This document shows positions 33,472 to 43,446 of a stretch of 64,000 bases of DNA, piece after piece. The stretch lies in the NCBI GenBank assembly GCA_930367215.1, contig OV884056.1:120526053-120590052 (forward strand). The letters run 5' to 3'. Under the pieces are notes generated by a model. That model had not been told where the DNA came from and ran no database searches. It saw only the letters and a program-made list of their open reading frames with translations. The position numbers and the translations under genes were made by a program. Within the stretch, counting starts at the first letter, position 1; each line of letters starts with the position of its first letter. The stretch comes from Pollenia angustigena (Eukaryota; Arthropoda; Insecta; Diptera; Polleniidae).

Positions 33472-34986
33472 TCAATCAAATGGTAGTGGGGCTAGTTTTG
33501 CAATTGGCCGTTTAAAGATGCCGTTTTTTGTCTTTACCTCCGCTACTCTGACCTTGCCGTCTGGACCCGCGGCTGCGGCGACGACTATCCCGGTCAACCA
33601 ATCTCGGGGCGGGAGATTGTCCTCGTGGACCACCACTACTTGGCCGATTTGTATGTTGGGCTCTTCCTTGTGCCACTTGCCCTTGTCCTGCAGCCCCAGG
33701 ACGTACTCTTTGGACCAGGCCCGCCAGAACTTCTGCTTGAGTTCGCAGAGCATCCGCCATCGCCTCAAGAACGTCCCCTTGTTGCCGTTGCTTCCTTCTG
33801 CGGATTCTGGCGGCAGCGAACGCAGACCCTCTCCTATTAGCAGGTGCGCTGGAGTTAGCGCCTGCCCGTCGTTCGGGTCTGGAGACAGCGGTGCGATTGG
33901 GCGACTGTTGAGCACCGCCTCTACCTCTGCGAGCATTGTCCCCATCTCCTCTTGCGTCAGCGACGCGTTGCCCACGGTTCGCAGAAGCAGGAACTTCGCT
34001 TGCTTCACGGCGGCTTCCCACAGACCTCCGAAGTGAGGAGCCCTGGGCGGTATAAAGGTGAAGTCTACCCTGGACGATGCTCCGTACGACTCCACCTCTC
34101 CTCTGTCCTTCACGAACGCCTCGTATTGCGCTTTCAGCACCCTGTCTGCGCCGACGAAGTTGGTGGCGTTGTCGCAGTACACCTTGCTGGGGAGTCCTCT
34201 CCTGGCCGCGAACCTTTTAAAAGATAGAATAAAGGCATCAGTGGATAAATCAGATACTAGTTCTAAGTGAACTGCCTTTGACGTGAAACAAATATAAACC
34301 GCAATATACATTTTAATTGGGGGTCTGCCGCGAATTCGCAAAGAAACATTCACGGGACCGCAAAAGTCCACGCCAACTATTAAAAATGGCCGTAAGGCTC
34401 TCAACCGATCGGTTGGTAAATTACCCATTATTTGGGTCATCAATTTCGGTTTATAGCGAAAACAGTGAACACAATTTCGCACTATTTTACTGCACTCATC
34501 CCTGGCATTTATTATCCAAATATTCTCCCGTGAAAGGGATATTAACGCCTTTGTCCCAGCATGACAATTCTTAAAGTGCAAGTCACGTAAATAGCGGGTC
34601 ACAAAGAGAGATTTCTTTGGCAATAAAAGTGGGAATTTCGTATCATACGGTAATGGTGCATTAAGCAACCTCCCACCTACCCTCATTAGTGAAAAATTTC
34701 GATTTTCCTCTGTAAAATTGTTGATAAATGGTGTTAGCCTTTGAATGTTTGACGGCAACACAAGAGATTTTTGCAATTTTTTAATCTCCTCAGAAAATTT
34801 TTCTCTCTGGATTATTTCCACAAGCCTATAAAATGCCCATTCCATCTCCTTTGCAGTAGGGTGATTTGACTTGGATATTTTACATTTTCTACCACAGTCA
34901 ATGAATTTTAGTACAAAGCACATGATTCTTAAAATTTTATCATATGAAGAATGATCTTCAATCAATTTCAAAAATATATTTCCCAT
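33472..34986 (-). CDS. BEL integrase region (second frame)
   Basis: 504 codons. It opens in the -1 frame over the end of the gag-pol frame (19-nt overlap). The zinc domain is HFKNCHAGTKAL...CVHCFRYK, the core residues are VGVDFCGP (D), YCDNATNFVGA (D) and GGLWEAAVKQ (E), and the C-terminal region is DUF5641-like (WRMLCELKQKFWRAWSKEY, IGQVVVVHEDNLPPRDW). Base composition jumps near 34200: the 3' half is strongly GC-rich at third positions, while the 5' half is AT-rich like the rest of the element. It ends 30 nt before the 3' LTR. Confidence 0.9.
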   Translation of the reverse strand: MGNIFLKLIEDHSSYDKILRIMCFVLKFIDCGRKCKISKSNHPTAKEMEWAFYRLVEIIQREKFSEEIKKLQKSLVLPSNIQRLTPFINNFTEENRNFSLMRVGGRLLNAPLPYDTKFPLLLPKKSLFVTRYLRDLHFKNCHAGTKALISLSRENIWIINARDECSKIVRNCVHCFRYKPKLMTQIMGNLPTDRLRALRPFLIVGVDFCGPVNVSLRIRGRPPIKMYIAVYICFTSKAVHLELVSDLSTDAFILSFKRFAARRGLPSKVYCDNATNFVGADRVLKAQYEAFVKDRGEVESYGASSRVDFTFIPPRAPHFGGLWEAAVKQAKFLLLRTVGNASLTQEEMGTMLAEVEAVLNSRPIAPLSPDPNDGQALTPAHLLIGEGLRSLPPESAEGSNGNKGTFLRRWRMLCELKQKFWRAWSKEYVLGLQDKGKWHKEEPNIQIGQVVVVHEDNLPPRDWLTGIVVAAAAGPDGKVRVAEVKTKNGIFKRPIAKLAPLPFD

Positions 34987-37900
34987 TGCCTCTTCCGGAG
35001 AAATCTTTTCAGAAATTCCTTAGAATTCTCTACTGATAGGAGGACATTGGATTTTCGTAATTCCAACGACTTTTGGCTCTCAGATAATTCAAAATGTTTA
35101 TTAACAGGCCATTTTGAAGTGTCATGGAGTAAAAAATAAGGACCCTCAAACCAAATTGAGTCCTTTATCTCATCTACATCGCATCCTCTCGAAACAATGT
35201 CAGCCGGATTTTGTTTTGTAGGCACATGGCGCCACAAAGCGCGGTCTGACCATTCCTGTATTTCGGCAACTCGGTTAGAAACAAAAGTTGCGAGTGTAGA
35301 AGGATGGGTTTTAATCCAATGCAAAGTGATTTCTGAATCGGTCCAGAAATTCACACTCTCGATTTCAAAGCCTAACATTTTCCCAATTCGATTCCACAAT
35401 TTGGTCAACAGGTGTGCTGCACATAACTCAAGTCTGGGAAGAGATTTAGTCTTGAGTGGAGCGACTTTAGATTTGGCCGTAAGTAACCGACAAAAGACTT
35501 CATCTGAGTCTCTACTCCTAATATATATGCAGCAACCATATGCACGAATTGAAGCATCAGCAAATCCATGAATTTGAATCTTTGCTGTTGAAGTTGTGTG
35601 GACGAATCTTGGGATTTGTATAGAATCAATTTTCGATAAATTTTCCTTAAAATTCTCCCATGCAGTATTTAGTCGCAAGGGTATTGATTCATCCCAGTCG
35701 AGTTTTTGAATCCAAAGTTCTTGTAATAACATTTTGGATTTAGTTATAATTGGGCATAAAAGTCCAAGAGGATCAAACAACCGAGATGAAACAGACAGAA
35801 TGTTTCGTTTTGTTGCTTTCAGATCATGAAAGTTATCTTCCAAATGAAACGTAAATGAGTCATTCTTCGGAATCCAATGTATGCCCAAAGCCTTTGCTGA
35901 ATCGGAATCTTTTTGTAACAATTTTTCCGCATTGTTTGAAAAATTTAACTCGGGGTGATTTGAAAACCATTTGGTTAAATTAAAACCAGCCGAACACAAA
36001 ATTTCGGTTACTTGGTCTCGAATAGTTACTAGATCCTCATAACTATCGGCGCCAGTCAGCAAATCGTCGACGTAGAAATCACTGCGGACAATATTTGCAC
36101 CAATCGGCAAAACATCTTTATATAGATCGCTGAGATAAATTAGACATCTGATCGCTAAAAAAGGTGCTGATGATGTACCGTACGTAACGGTGTTTAATCT
36201 ATAAATCTGTAGCGGATCGGATGAATTTTGTCTCCAGAGTATTAATTGAAAATTGCGATCTTTTTCACTAACCAAAACTTGGCGATACATTTTCTCAATA
36301 TCCGCAGTGATTACAAACTTGTGAAATCGAAAACGGATCAAAGTCGAATATAATTCTTCTTGTACGGTCGGTCCAACCATCAACAAATCATTTAGAGATG
36401 TTCGTGAAGAAGTTCGACTCGAAGCATCAAAAACCACACGAAGTTTGGTAGTTGTGCTCAGAGGACGCAAAACGCACTGATGCGGAATAAAATAATGAGG
36501 AAAATCCGGTATATTATTGTCCATAATAGACATGTGACCTAAGTCAACATACTCTTTCATAAAATCGTGATACATTTCTCCAAAATTTCCGTCGTGGGAG
36601 ATTTTACGCTCAAGCGCAAGAAAACGCCGTTTGGCCGTATCATATGATGATCCCAAAAGATTCGGATCCGATTTGAAAGGCAACGAGACCTCAAAACGTC
36701 CTGACGACAATCGTCGTACCGAATTTTTGAAATGATCCTCACATTTTTGTTGCTCCTCGCTAAAGATAACTGTAGATTCGTTTGAAATTTCCTCCAATTT
36801 CCATAATTGTCGGACAAGTGAATCTACAGTTTCCTCGTTTTCGATAACGTTACTAATATGGCATATTGTTGACCTAGAACCCACAGAACGATTATGTTTT
36901 CCACACACAATCCATCCAAGAGATGTTTTATGGAGTGTCGGGGTAGTTGGACCAGTTTTAATTTGTCCAACACTTAAAAGGTCAAAAAAGAATTCCCCAC
37001 CGATTAACAAATCAACTCTTTGTGGTTTATCAAAGGATGGATCAGCCAGTTCAATATTTTTCGGAACATCCCAATCTTTTGTAGAAATTCTACGATCAGG
37101 TTGGCATTTCGTTATCGATTTCAATACCCAATAATCCGCTGAGAATTGAGTAGAATTAATTCTCGACATGACAGATACTTCGACATGAGATTTTGAACTA
37201 TATGGCAGTTCGCCAACTGCATTCATATCTAATCTGCCTCCTTCTCGTTTCAATCTGAGTTTCTGTGCAAGATCTTCGGTAATCAAATTAGATTGAGAAC
37301 CCGAATCTAACAAAGCCCTGGCATAAACATATTGCCCAGAAGAAGTTCTAACTTTAACCACAGCTGTGGCAAGTATGACATTCACATCAGCCGATGAGCA
37401 ATTCACCGACGATTGAGAACATGAGGGCCTCTCTGTATTCAAATTCACAGAGGCATTTTCAACACTAGTTGCACTTTGAACCCCAGAACTGTAGCGATGT
37501 AAAAGCTGGTTGTGTGCCCCATTGCATACTCTGCATTTATGAGCATTACACCTTGCTACGGTATGTCCTTTTTTAAGACAGTTTATACACGCAGGCACGC
37601 CCTTAATAAAATCAAAACGTTGTGAAACAGGCATTGCGGCAAAAGAAGGGCAATTAAAAATCTTGTGTTCTGTAGATTTACAGAAAAGACATTTTTCAGC
37701 AGATTGTTTAACTTTTGTGACTGAAAGTGATGTTTTGGAATTATTTTTAGGCGGAAAAACAGGTTTCTGTTTTACTATTTTGGGTTTAGCACCCGTAGAT
37801 TCGTCAGCAGAAATATGCTGAAAACGTTTATTCAACATCGCCTCGCAGTCTGACCACAATGGGAGTTTGTCGTAATCAAGCTGTTCATCCCACTTGGATT

Positions 37901-38687
37901 TAGTGACCGGATCAACTTTCGACATCACTAAATATATCAACATGCCATTACAAATCTTCTTATCATCGCCAATAGAAAGCAATGAATCATAAATGGCGGA
38001 AACCGTATCAATCATGCCTCGCAAAGCTGACGCCGAAGGTTTACTGATCTCAGGGAGATCAAAAAGCTTAGAAATATTTTTAGAAAAAATTAGAAAATCA
38101 TTATCGTAAACCTTCTTTAAACTCGCCAAGGCTTTGGGGTAATTTTCCTCAGAAATTTGAAAAGCTTTAACGGTTCCTAAAGCTTCATCGGACAAGCATG
38201 ATATCAGATGATTGAATTTCTCAATATCTGCCAAATTCGGATCATTATGAATTAAATTTTCAAACAGGCTCATGAAATTCTTATATTCGGAATATTTTCC
38301 GCTGAATTTGGGGAGCCGCATATGTGGTAGCCGAGAATGATGTGATTGCATCATAAAAGAAGTTTCAGGCAAACTGGTTCTTCTATTCTTTGCCTGAAGA
38401 CTCAATAAAAGAGACTTCGTAGTCACACATAAATCTTCAAGCTCGGATCTATCATCATTTGAAGGATCTAAATTATCAATCTCAGACTGATATTCCATAC
38501 CTTGAGTGATATGGTCTTTTAAAATATCCAATCGGCAATCGATCTCAAAGGGGTTGAACGAAATTGTTTTATCCATAATAGATTTTTTAATTCTAGCTAT
38601 ATTTTCAACCACTTTGGCTTTACGCTGTATCAATTTCTCCAAAGCATCGGATACAGGTGGAGTTTGGTGTTTTTTACCACCAGCCAT
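34968..38687 (-). CDS. BEL gag-pol (Gag, protease, RT, RNase H)
   Basis: 1239 codons from ATG 38687. A DUF1759-type Gag segment lies near residue 125 (LPKFSGKYSEYKNFMSLFENL region), with zinc knuckles CLFCKSTEHKIFNC, CINCLKKGHTVARC and CRVCNGAHNQLLH. A DUF1758-type aspartic protease follows (YARALLDSGSQSNLI). RT motifs are VVFDASSRTS, FVITADIEKMYRQV, VTYGTSSAPF and FYVDDLLTGAD. A pao-type RNase H region is LPRLELCAAHLLTKLW, then NFWTDSEITLHWI and NPADIVSRG. It stops at WEIYF just before the shift into the integrase frame at a T5 run. Apart from that shift, no damage is visible. Confidence 0.92.
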   Translation of the reverse strand: MAGGKKHQTPPVSDALEKLIQRKAKVVENIARIKKSIMDKTISFNPFEIDCRLDILKDHITQGMEYQSEIDNLDPSNDDRSELEDLCVTTKSLLLSLQAKNRRTSLPETSFMMQSHHSRLPHMRLPKFSGKYSEYKNFMSLFENLIHNDPNLADIEKFNHLISCLSDEALGTVKAFQISEENYPKALASLKKVYDNDFLIFSKNISKLFDLPEISKPSASALRGMIDTVSAIYDSLLSIGDDKKICNGMLIYLVMSKVDPVTKSKWDEQLDYDKLPLWSDCEAMLNKRFQHISADESTGAKPKIVKQKPVFPPKNNSKTSLSVTKVKQSAEKCLFCKSTEHKIFNCPSFAAMPVSQRFDFIKGVPACINCLKKGHTVARCNAHKCRVCNGAHNQLLHRYSSGVQSATSVENASVNLNTERPSCSQSSVNCSSADVNVILATAVVKVRTSSGQYVYARALLDSGSQSNLITEDLAQKLRLKREGGRLDMNAVGELPYSSKSHVEVSVMSRINSTQFSADYWVLKSITKCQPDRRISTKDWDVPKNIELADPSFDKPQRVDLLIGGEFFFDLLSVGQIKTGPTTPTLHKTSLGWIVCGKHNRSVGSRSTICHISNVIENEETVDSLVRQLWKLEEISNESTVIFSEEQQKCEDHFKNSVRRLSSGRFEVSLPFKSDPNLLGSSYDTAKRRFLALERKISHDGNFGEMYHDFMKEYVDLGHMSIMDNNIPDFPHYFIPHQCVLRPLSTTTKLRVVFDASSRTSSRTSLNDLLMVGPTVQEELYSTLIRFRFHKFVITADIEKMYRQVLVSEKDRNFQLILWRQNSSDPLQIYRLNTVTYGTSSAPFLAIRCLIYLSDLYKDVLPIGANIVRSDFYVDDLLTGADSYEDLVTIRDQVTEILCSAGFNLTKWFSNHPELNFSNNAEKLLQKDSDSAKALGIHWIPKNDSFTFHLEDNFHDLKATKRNILSVSSRLFDPLGLLCPIITKSKMLLQELWIQKLDWDESIPLRLNTAWENFKENLSKIDSIQIPRFVHTTSTAKIQIHGFADASIRAYGCCIYIRSRDSDEVFCRLLTAKSKVAPLKTKSLPRLELCAAHLLTKLWNRIGKMLGFEIESVNFWTDSEITLHWIKTHPSTLATFVSNRVAEIQEWSDRALWRHVPTKQNPADIVSRGCDVDEIKDSIWFEGPYFLLHDTSKWPVNKHFELSESQKSLELRKSNVLLSVENSKEFLKRFLRKRQWEIYF

Positions 38688-40442
38688 ATCGAAAAAAATA
38701 ACGAGTGTAGATTAAGCACAAAAAAGTTATAATAAAAGATGGAAAATATTCCAAATTTCTCAAAAACTAAAGTTTTTTCCGATGTTGTTAATGAATTTAT
38801 CAATAAAATTCAGTAAATTGTGTATAAATTGCAATAAATTGCGAAAAATACACTGCGCTCAAACCCAATAATTTATTTTAGCAGATTTTAAAATGTGACA
38901 ATGTAAAGTGGCCACTAAAATGAGTAAAATTCGAAATCTGACCGAAATTCAGCAATAAACTTAAAAATCAGCAATATTCACAAAAATTGTTTTTGGAATT
39001 GGTTTATCACAAACGATTTCTACTCTAAAAAAGAAAGAAATCACCAACACGCTAATAAATTGAAATAATAAATGAAAAAACAGTTTTTGGCAAATAATAT
39101 TCAACAAACACAGTCAAATTTTAGAAAAATTACAAAAAGTTTCTAAAATATCACGATACCAATTGATTCTAGGCTTAAATGTATAAAAACAAAAAGCACC
39201 GCGCTCGTTTTTCCAAAATAATTTATAACAATTATCTCGCCGGCACAAAGTTTCAATTTAATTTCCAAAATTGGCAACAATTCCGCACTAAATTCTTATT
39301 AGTTTTTACGTTTGCTATAATATAAAACTTCACTTGATCATTATACGAAGTTGTCACCTTTTTGTTTAAATTTTCTGGTATTGAAATATAATATATTCAT
39401 CAAATAATTAAAGAAAATTCCTTTAAAACACTTTGTATTATCAATATTTATAATTTTCCTGCACAACAAAGGGATAATTTTCAAAATTTCCAATGAACTA
39501 TTCGCAATAAACTGTGAACAATCCCAGTGTTGGTTTGAGCTGGCAATGCTACTCAATATCTGGCAGCACTAAATGTCAATCTGGTGACCTTATAAATTGA
39601 CAATAGGAACAAATCGGAATGAAACTCAGATGTGATCAATAATTGACAACAACAAAAATAATGTGAAATTTACGAATAATAACAAAGAAAACTAAAAGAA
39701 AATTACAAATCAATGTTTTAACAAAAAAAATTAACAAATTTAGCCGAAAAAAAGCGTGTATAAATAAATAAAATTTAACTAAATTAATTGTTACCGACGG
39801 TGAGGAAAAATACAATACGAACGGATAATTATTATTCGGTACGTGATCACAAAATTATATGACGTGTGTGTATGTGTGCTTTTGTCTTTTCAACCCCATT
39901 TATTGGGAATAAGACAATTATTTTAATTAATTTATAAAATAAAAACCACTCGCGAAATTATTTCACTAAGGCGTTATGTTCACTGATTAAATAAATGTAT
40001 TTTAAGTGAAAAATGAAGCGTAGATATATTTGTGTTTATACTTGCAATTGAGCGGAAAATAAATTCTAAATAAATTATAGAATTCTTTAATCTGAATAAT
40101 TTACAGATTAAGGATTAATTTACACAAATATTTTTCTACGCTTTTACCTCGGTTCTGGTACTCCCCTGGTTATGTCGTGGACGGCAATTTCGGCAACGGC
40201 AGTTACTGCAACTTGGCATTTGATGCAGTTATCCTCCAAAGGCAAGTAAACAAACCGAATTTTTGACTGCGATTTCACAACGATTCAATCGCGCACAACA
40301 ATGACTTTGTATAAACAACAAGATGCGTTTATATTGCAACAAATTAGCAACAATTAAAAAAAATAATTTTGTAGAAAATTAACAAAATTATTAAAACTTT
40401 TGAAATAAATTATCAAAAAATTTTAAAAACTTTCCAAATACA
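38688..40442 (-). other. Long 5' leader of the BEL element
   Basis: About 1.75 kb of AT-rich non-coding DNA between PBS and gag. A hairpin-like repeat (AAGCGTAGATATATTTGTGT paired with ACACAAATATTTTTCTACGC) spans 40017-40145 and may be a small MITE. No ORF is recognised. Confidence 0.5.
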
Positions 40443-40460
40443 GTCCCTGCTCGGGCGCCA
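40443..40460 (-). other. BEL primer-binding site (Lys-type)
   Basis: The coding strand reads TGGCGCCCGAGCAGGGAC, 3 nt inside the LTR. It differs by one base from the well-known tRNA-Lys(UUU) PBS. The identical 18 bases occur in Gypsy copy C (50468-50485). Confidence 0.8.
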
Positions 40461-40463
40461 AAA

Positions 40464-40934
40464 TGTTTACCCTTAATATTTTTTAAGGGAAATTAAAATT
40501 TTGGTAATTTCTAAATTTTAATTTATCAAAATCTTAAAATGTCGGGCAATATTTGAAATAAAAAAGAACGCGTCTTGTTGCTTTGTATGTATAATAACAA
40601 GTGAATATATTTATTAATTCTTTTCTTTTCCAGTTTTCTATTTTTCCAGGACCAATCGTTATTTTTAACATTATATGCAATATTATAAATTCAGGATTGC
40701 CGTTTGTTATATTCATTAAGTCATGTTTAATTCATTTTATGACATGTATTTCAAATAATTAATTCATTAAAAACATTTAATAATAAAAAAACAATTAATA
40801 ACTGAGTTATTATTAAAAAAAAAATAATAAAAAAAATAAGTTTTTCTTAAAAAAGGGATAAAAATAAATGAGTATAAAAACCCATGTTGTGGAGAAACCC
40901 ATCTGGCCAAAAACTCCACTATTACGCTCCAACA
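40464..40934 (-). repeat. 5' LTR of the BEL element
   Basis: 471 bp, ending on the plus strand with ATTACGCTCCAACA before AGTAG. It is the copy that retains the 17-bp segment missing in the 3' LTR. Confidence 0.9.
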
Positions 40935-40939
40935 AGTAG

Positions 40940-41034
40940 TATATAAGACAAATAACTTGTAAATAAAAATCAATCAATTAACTTTGATTCAAGGCTTGCG
41001 CTTGTGTTCTTTATTTATATAATAGAACATTACA
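40940..41034 (+). repeat. Last part of the 3' LTR of copy B
   Basis: TATATAAGACAAATAACTTG...AACATTACA continues the LTR cut at 32988. It is followed by the ATAT duplication and the end of the SANT gene. Confidence 0.9.
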
Positions 41035-41038
41035 ATAT

Positions 41039-41075
41039 AGAAATTGAAAAGGACGAACGTTTATGCATATTATAA
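41039..41075 (+). pseudogene. Last codons of the Harbinger SANT gene
   Basis: Once the retrotransposon and one copy of ATAT are disregarded, the frame from 22045 continues as IEIEKDERLCIL to a TAA at 41073-41075. This shows that copy B inserted 12 codons before the natural end of the protein. Confidence 0.75.
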
Positions 41076-42303
41076 ATAGAAAAGCAGGAGAGGATCGAAC
41101 GACTCGAGATCGAAATGCGATACAAATATGGCTCTTACAGTCGAGATTGAAGAAATATTTTAAAGTAAACAAATTAAATTTTTTGTTCAATATGTACCTT
41201 TAATTTTTTTAGTGAATTTATTTTTTTTAAGGTATTATATATTTTAATTAAACTAGTGTTCGCCTTATGGTCAAAATTCGACCATATTTTTTTTTTTTTT
41301 TTTGTAAATATGAAAAAAAAACATAATTCATCTAAGTATATATGAATTTATTTGTTTCGAGCATTTATATTTTCCTTCAAAGTGGATCTATTTGGCGAGG
41401 GACCAACCTCCTGTTCATATTTGATCTTCTACGTGAGTTAATTTAATTTTGTAAGTCCAGTATAAAAAATACCAATTGAAAAACAAAAAAGTATCAAAAA
41501 GTCTCCTTTATATATTGTCATCCACTCAGGACGTTGCACGTTTAATTTTATGTTTTTTCTATGTCTAATATTAACGAAAATTAATCAAAGTACCAGATGT
41601 ATTACGAAAAAGTACCAAAAAGCTTCCCTTACATGTTCTTATTCACCTAGTTTAATGTATAATTTTATCTTTATAGGTCGAATATTAACGAAAATTCAAA
41701 AAGTTCCAGATGAAAAACAAAAAATACCAGCATTATTTTATCGTATAGGTTATCACTCACTCAGGATCCTACAACTATAATATTATGTTTCTAAGTTCTA
41801 TATTATAGAAAATTTAAAAATTATCACATGAAGCACAGAAAAAAAAGAAATTTAGTTCCCCATATTTCCCCTTTTTTCTCCCCATACAGTTCGGTTGACA
41901 AACAAAGGAAGAAAGCGTTCTTAACTGTTTTGCCTGGTCTGATTTATATAGTCGAAATATTCGAAAACCGGTTTCTGAAAAATGTCGAATAATCGATCAC
42001 CCTAACTTTTTATTATTTGATAATTGAAAATAAATTTTTATTTATTTATTTTGCATTTGTGTTAGTTACAATTTTGAACGCTTATAGCTCTGAAATTATT
42101 GAACAGATTTTAATAAAATATACATTGGGCACTTCTTTGATTAAATACCTCTTAAATGGTGTATATTTTGTTCAAATCGGTTGACATGCAGAGGAGGAAA
42201 GTGTTCTGAACTGTTTTGCCTTAGCCGATTTATATATAGATAATAAACTATAAATAGCTTGTCGTTTTTATTCATATTTTGCGTTTTCTATACACTCATC
42301 TTG
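41076..42303. other. Harbinger intergenic region between convergent genes
   Basis: AT-rich. It contains partly repeated phrases (ATATTAACGAAAATTNAAA with GTACCAGATG/TTCCAGATGAAA at 41470-41720, two to three units of about 125 bp) and ATTTTGCCTGGTCTGATTTATA near 41925, echoed at 42208. No gene is recognised. Confidence 0.4.
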
Positions 42304-43446
42304 CTATCCGTCTGTTTCCTCGTCGGTCTCCTCGTTTTCAATTAATTCCTCCGGTACTTGCGCTTCTCTTACATCTAATAAAATATTGTGCAAAATGCAG
42401 CACAACGACCCATTGGCAGCAAAATAAATGACTTTGGGGAGGTTTAATGCGCATTTTTAAGTTTTTTAAGCTATTAAACGTTTCCTTTAACATTTCGAAG
42501 CAATGTTCTATCCTTACTCGATATGAACTATGCCTCCTATTAAACTGTCTTCGCTATTTGCTGTCCATTTTACTTGAATTTGTTCTGTAGGGTGTTATTA
42601 CAGTTGGCGATAAAGAATAAGCTGAATCTCCAGCTATCCATTGGTGAGATGAAAAATATTTTTAAGATTCTTTATAAAGGTCACAATTTTTTAAAATTTT
42701 AGAATCATGAACACTTCCAGGGTTTTCAACAACAACGTGTCGTATGCGAAGTTTGTGATCACAAACAACTTGGGCGTTAATTGAATATTTGTGTGTTCTT
42801 GAACAAAATGAGACACCATCGATCACTGGAGCTTCAGCAAGGGGTATTTCGGATCCATCTACATATCCAATGCAGAATGGAAGTTCGCTGTATGTATCTG
42901 CAACAATTTTTGATCTTTCCTCTGCATTAGGCCAAAATATGTACTTTGACTGTAAGTTTAGAAAGGCTGTAAAAACACGCCGTTAACTTTGTGAATCGTG
43001 CCACCGTCACAAACACCAAAAAACGCAGCCATTTTTTTTATACTCGCTCCTTCTCCAGATGACCCGATTCTGTATAGGACTATTGCTAACTGGTACTCAA
43101 CAGAAAATTGTTCGCAAGAATGAGAATGGTTAAATTCTTTATCATCAGAAATCATAGAAACGAGTGTATTGAATTCAATAATCTGCAAAAATCTGTTGTC
43201 ATCTAACTGAGTTAAGAAATCAAGAGACCACTTCATTGATTTCGGAACCTTATTCGAAATCCCACGGCGGTACGGAAGAACCGAAATAATATCCTCAACT
43301 AGCTCATCTAAAATGAGTTCAATTGTTTCATGGTCACTGGTATCTACGGTATCCTTAAACTCCATAAGCTCCACGAGTTCTATTTCATCAATTGCATTTT
43401 GCACTAAAAAATTTACGATTTTATCTTTTTCTGTAGATTTAGTCAT
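42304..43446 (-). pseudogene. PIF/Harbinger DDE transposase, broken
   Basis: ATG 43446. The N-terminal region ends with EYQLAIVLYRIGSSGEG and FFGVCDGGTIHKV, the helix-turn-helix part that resembles HARBI1-type proteins. After a frameshift near 42985 the core reads GYVDGSEIPLAEAP (first Asp), VVENPGSVHDSKI, AGDSAYSLSPTVITPY (second Asp) and VRIEHCFEMLKETFNSLK (Glu), so the DDE triad is intact. It finishes with CCILHNILLD and an acidic tail to a TAG at 42304. Besides two frameshifts there are stops near 42659 and 42560. With the SANT gene it identifies the locus as a Harbinger element. Confidence 0.85.

Larger units (their letters stand above)
32989..40934 (-). mobile_element. BEL/Pao LTR retrotransposon, nearly intact
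   Basis: The LTRs at 32989-33442 and 40464-40934 are almost identical (one 17-bp indel, one 2-bp change). The target duplication AGTAG is at 32984-32988 and 40935-40939. The coding strand is minus: 5' leader 40442-38688, gag-pol 38687-34968, integrase 34986-33472. It sits in the 3' LTR of copy B and is therefore the younger of the two. Long open frames and near-identical LTRs indicate a recent insertion. Confidence 0.95.
22046..41034 (+). mobile_element. Gypsy copy B: recent mdg1/412-like LTR retrotransposon with nested insertions
   Basis: Its 5' LTR is 22046-22640, and its 3' LTR is 32462-32988 continued at 40940-41034. The target duplication ATAT is at 22042-22045 and 41035-41038. The gene order is ORF1, two small membrane ORFs, gag, then pol (protease, RT, RNase H, integrase). 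About 3.4 kb of DNA transposons lies between pol and the 3' LTR, and an 8-kb BEL/Pao element is inserted in the 3' LTR. LTR copies differ by a few substitutions and small indels, so the insertion is recent. Family placement comes from the integrase/gag type, the Arg-like PBS and the extra ORF1. Confidence 0.9.

Noticed and set aside
33512..34036. Two long ORFs (169 and 172 codons) in other frames of the BEL integrase
   Set aside because: They are confined to the GC-rich half, where stop codons are rare in all frames. They are shadows of the integrase.
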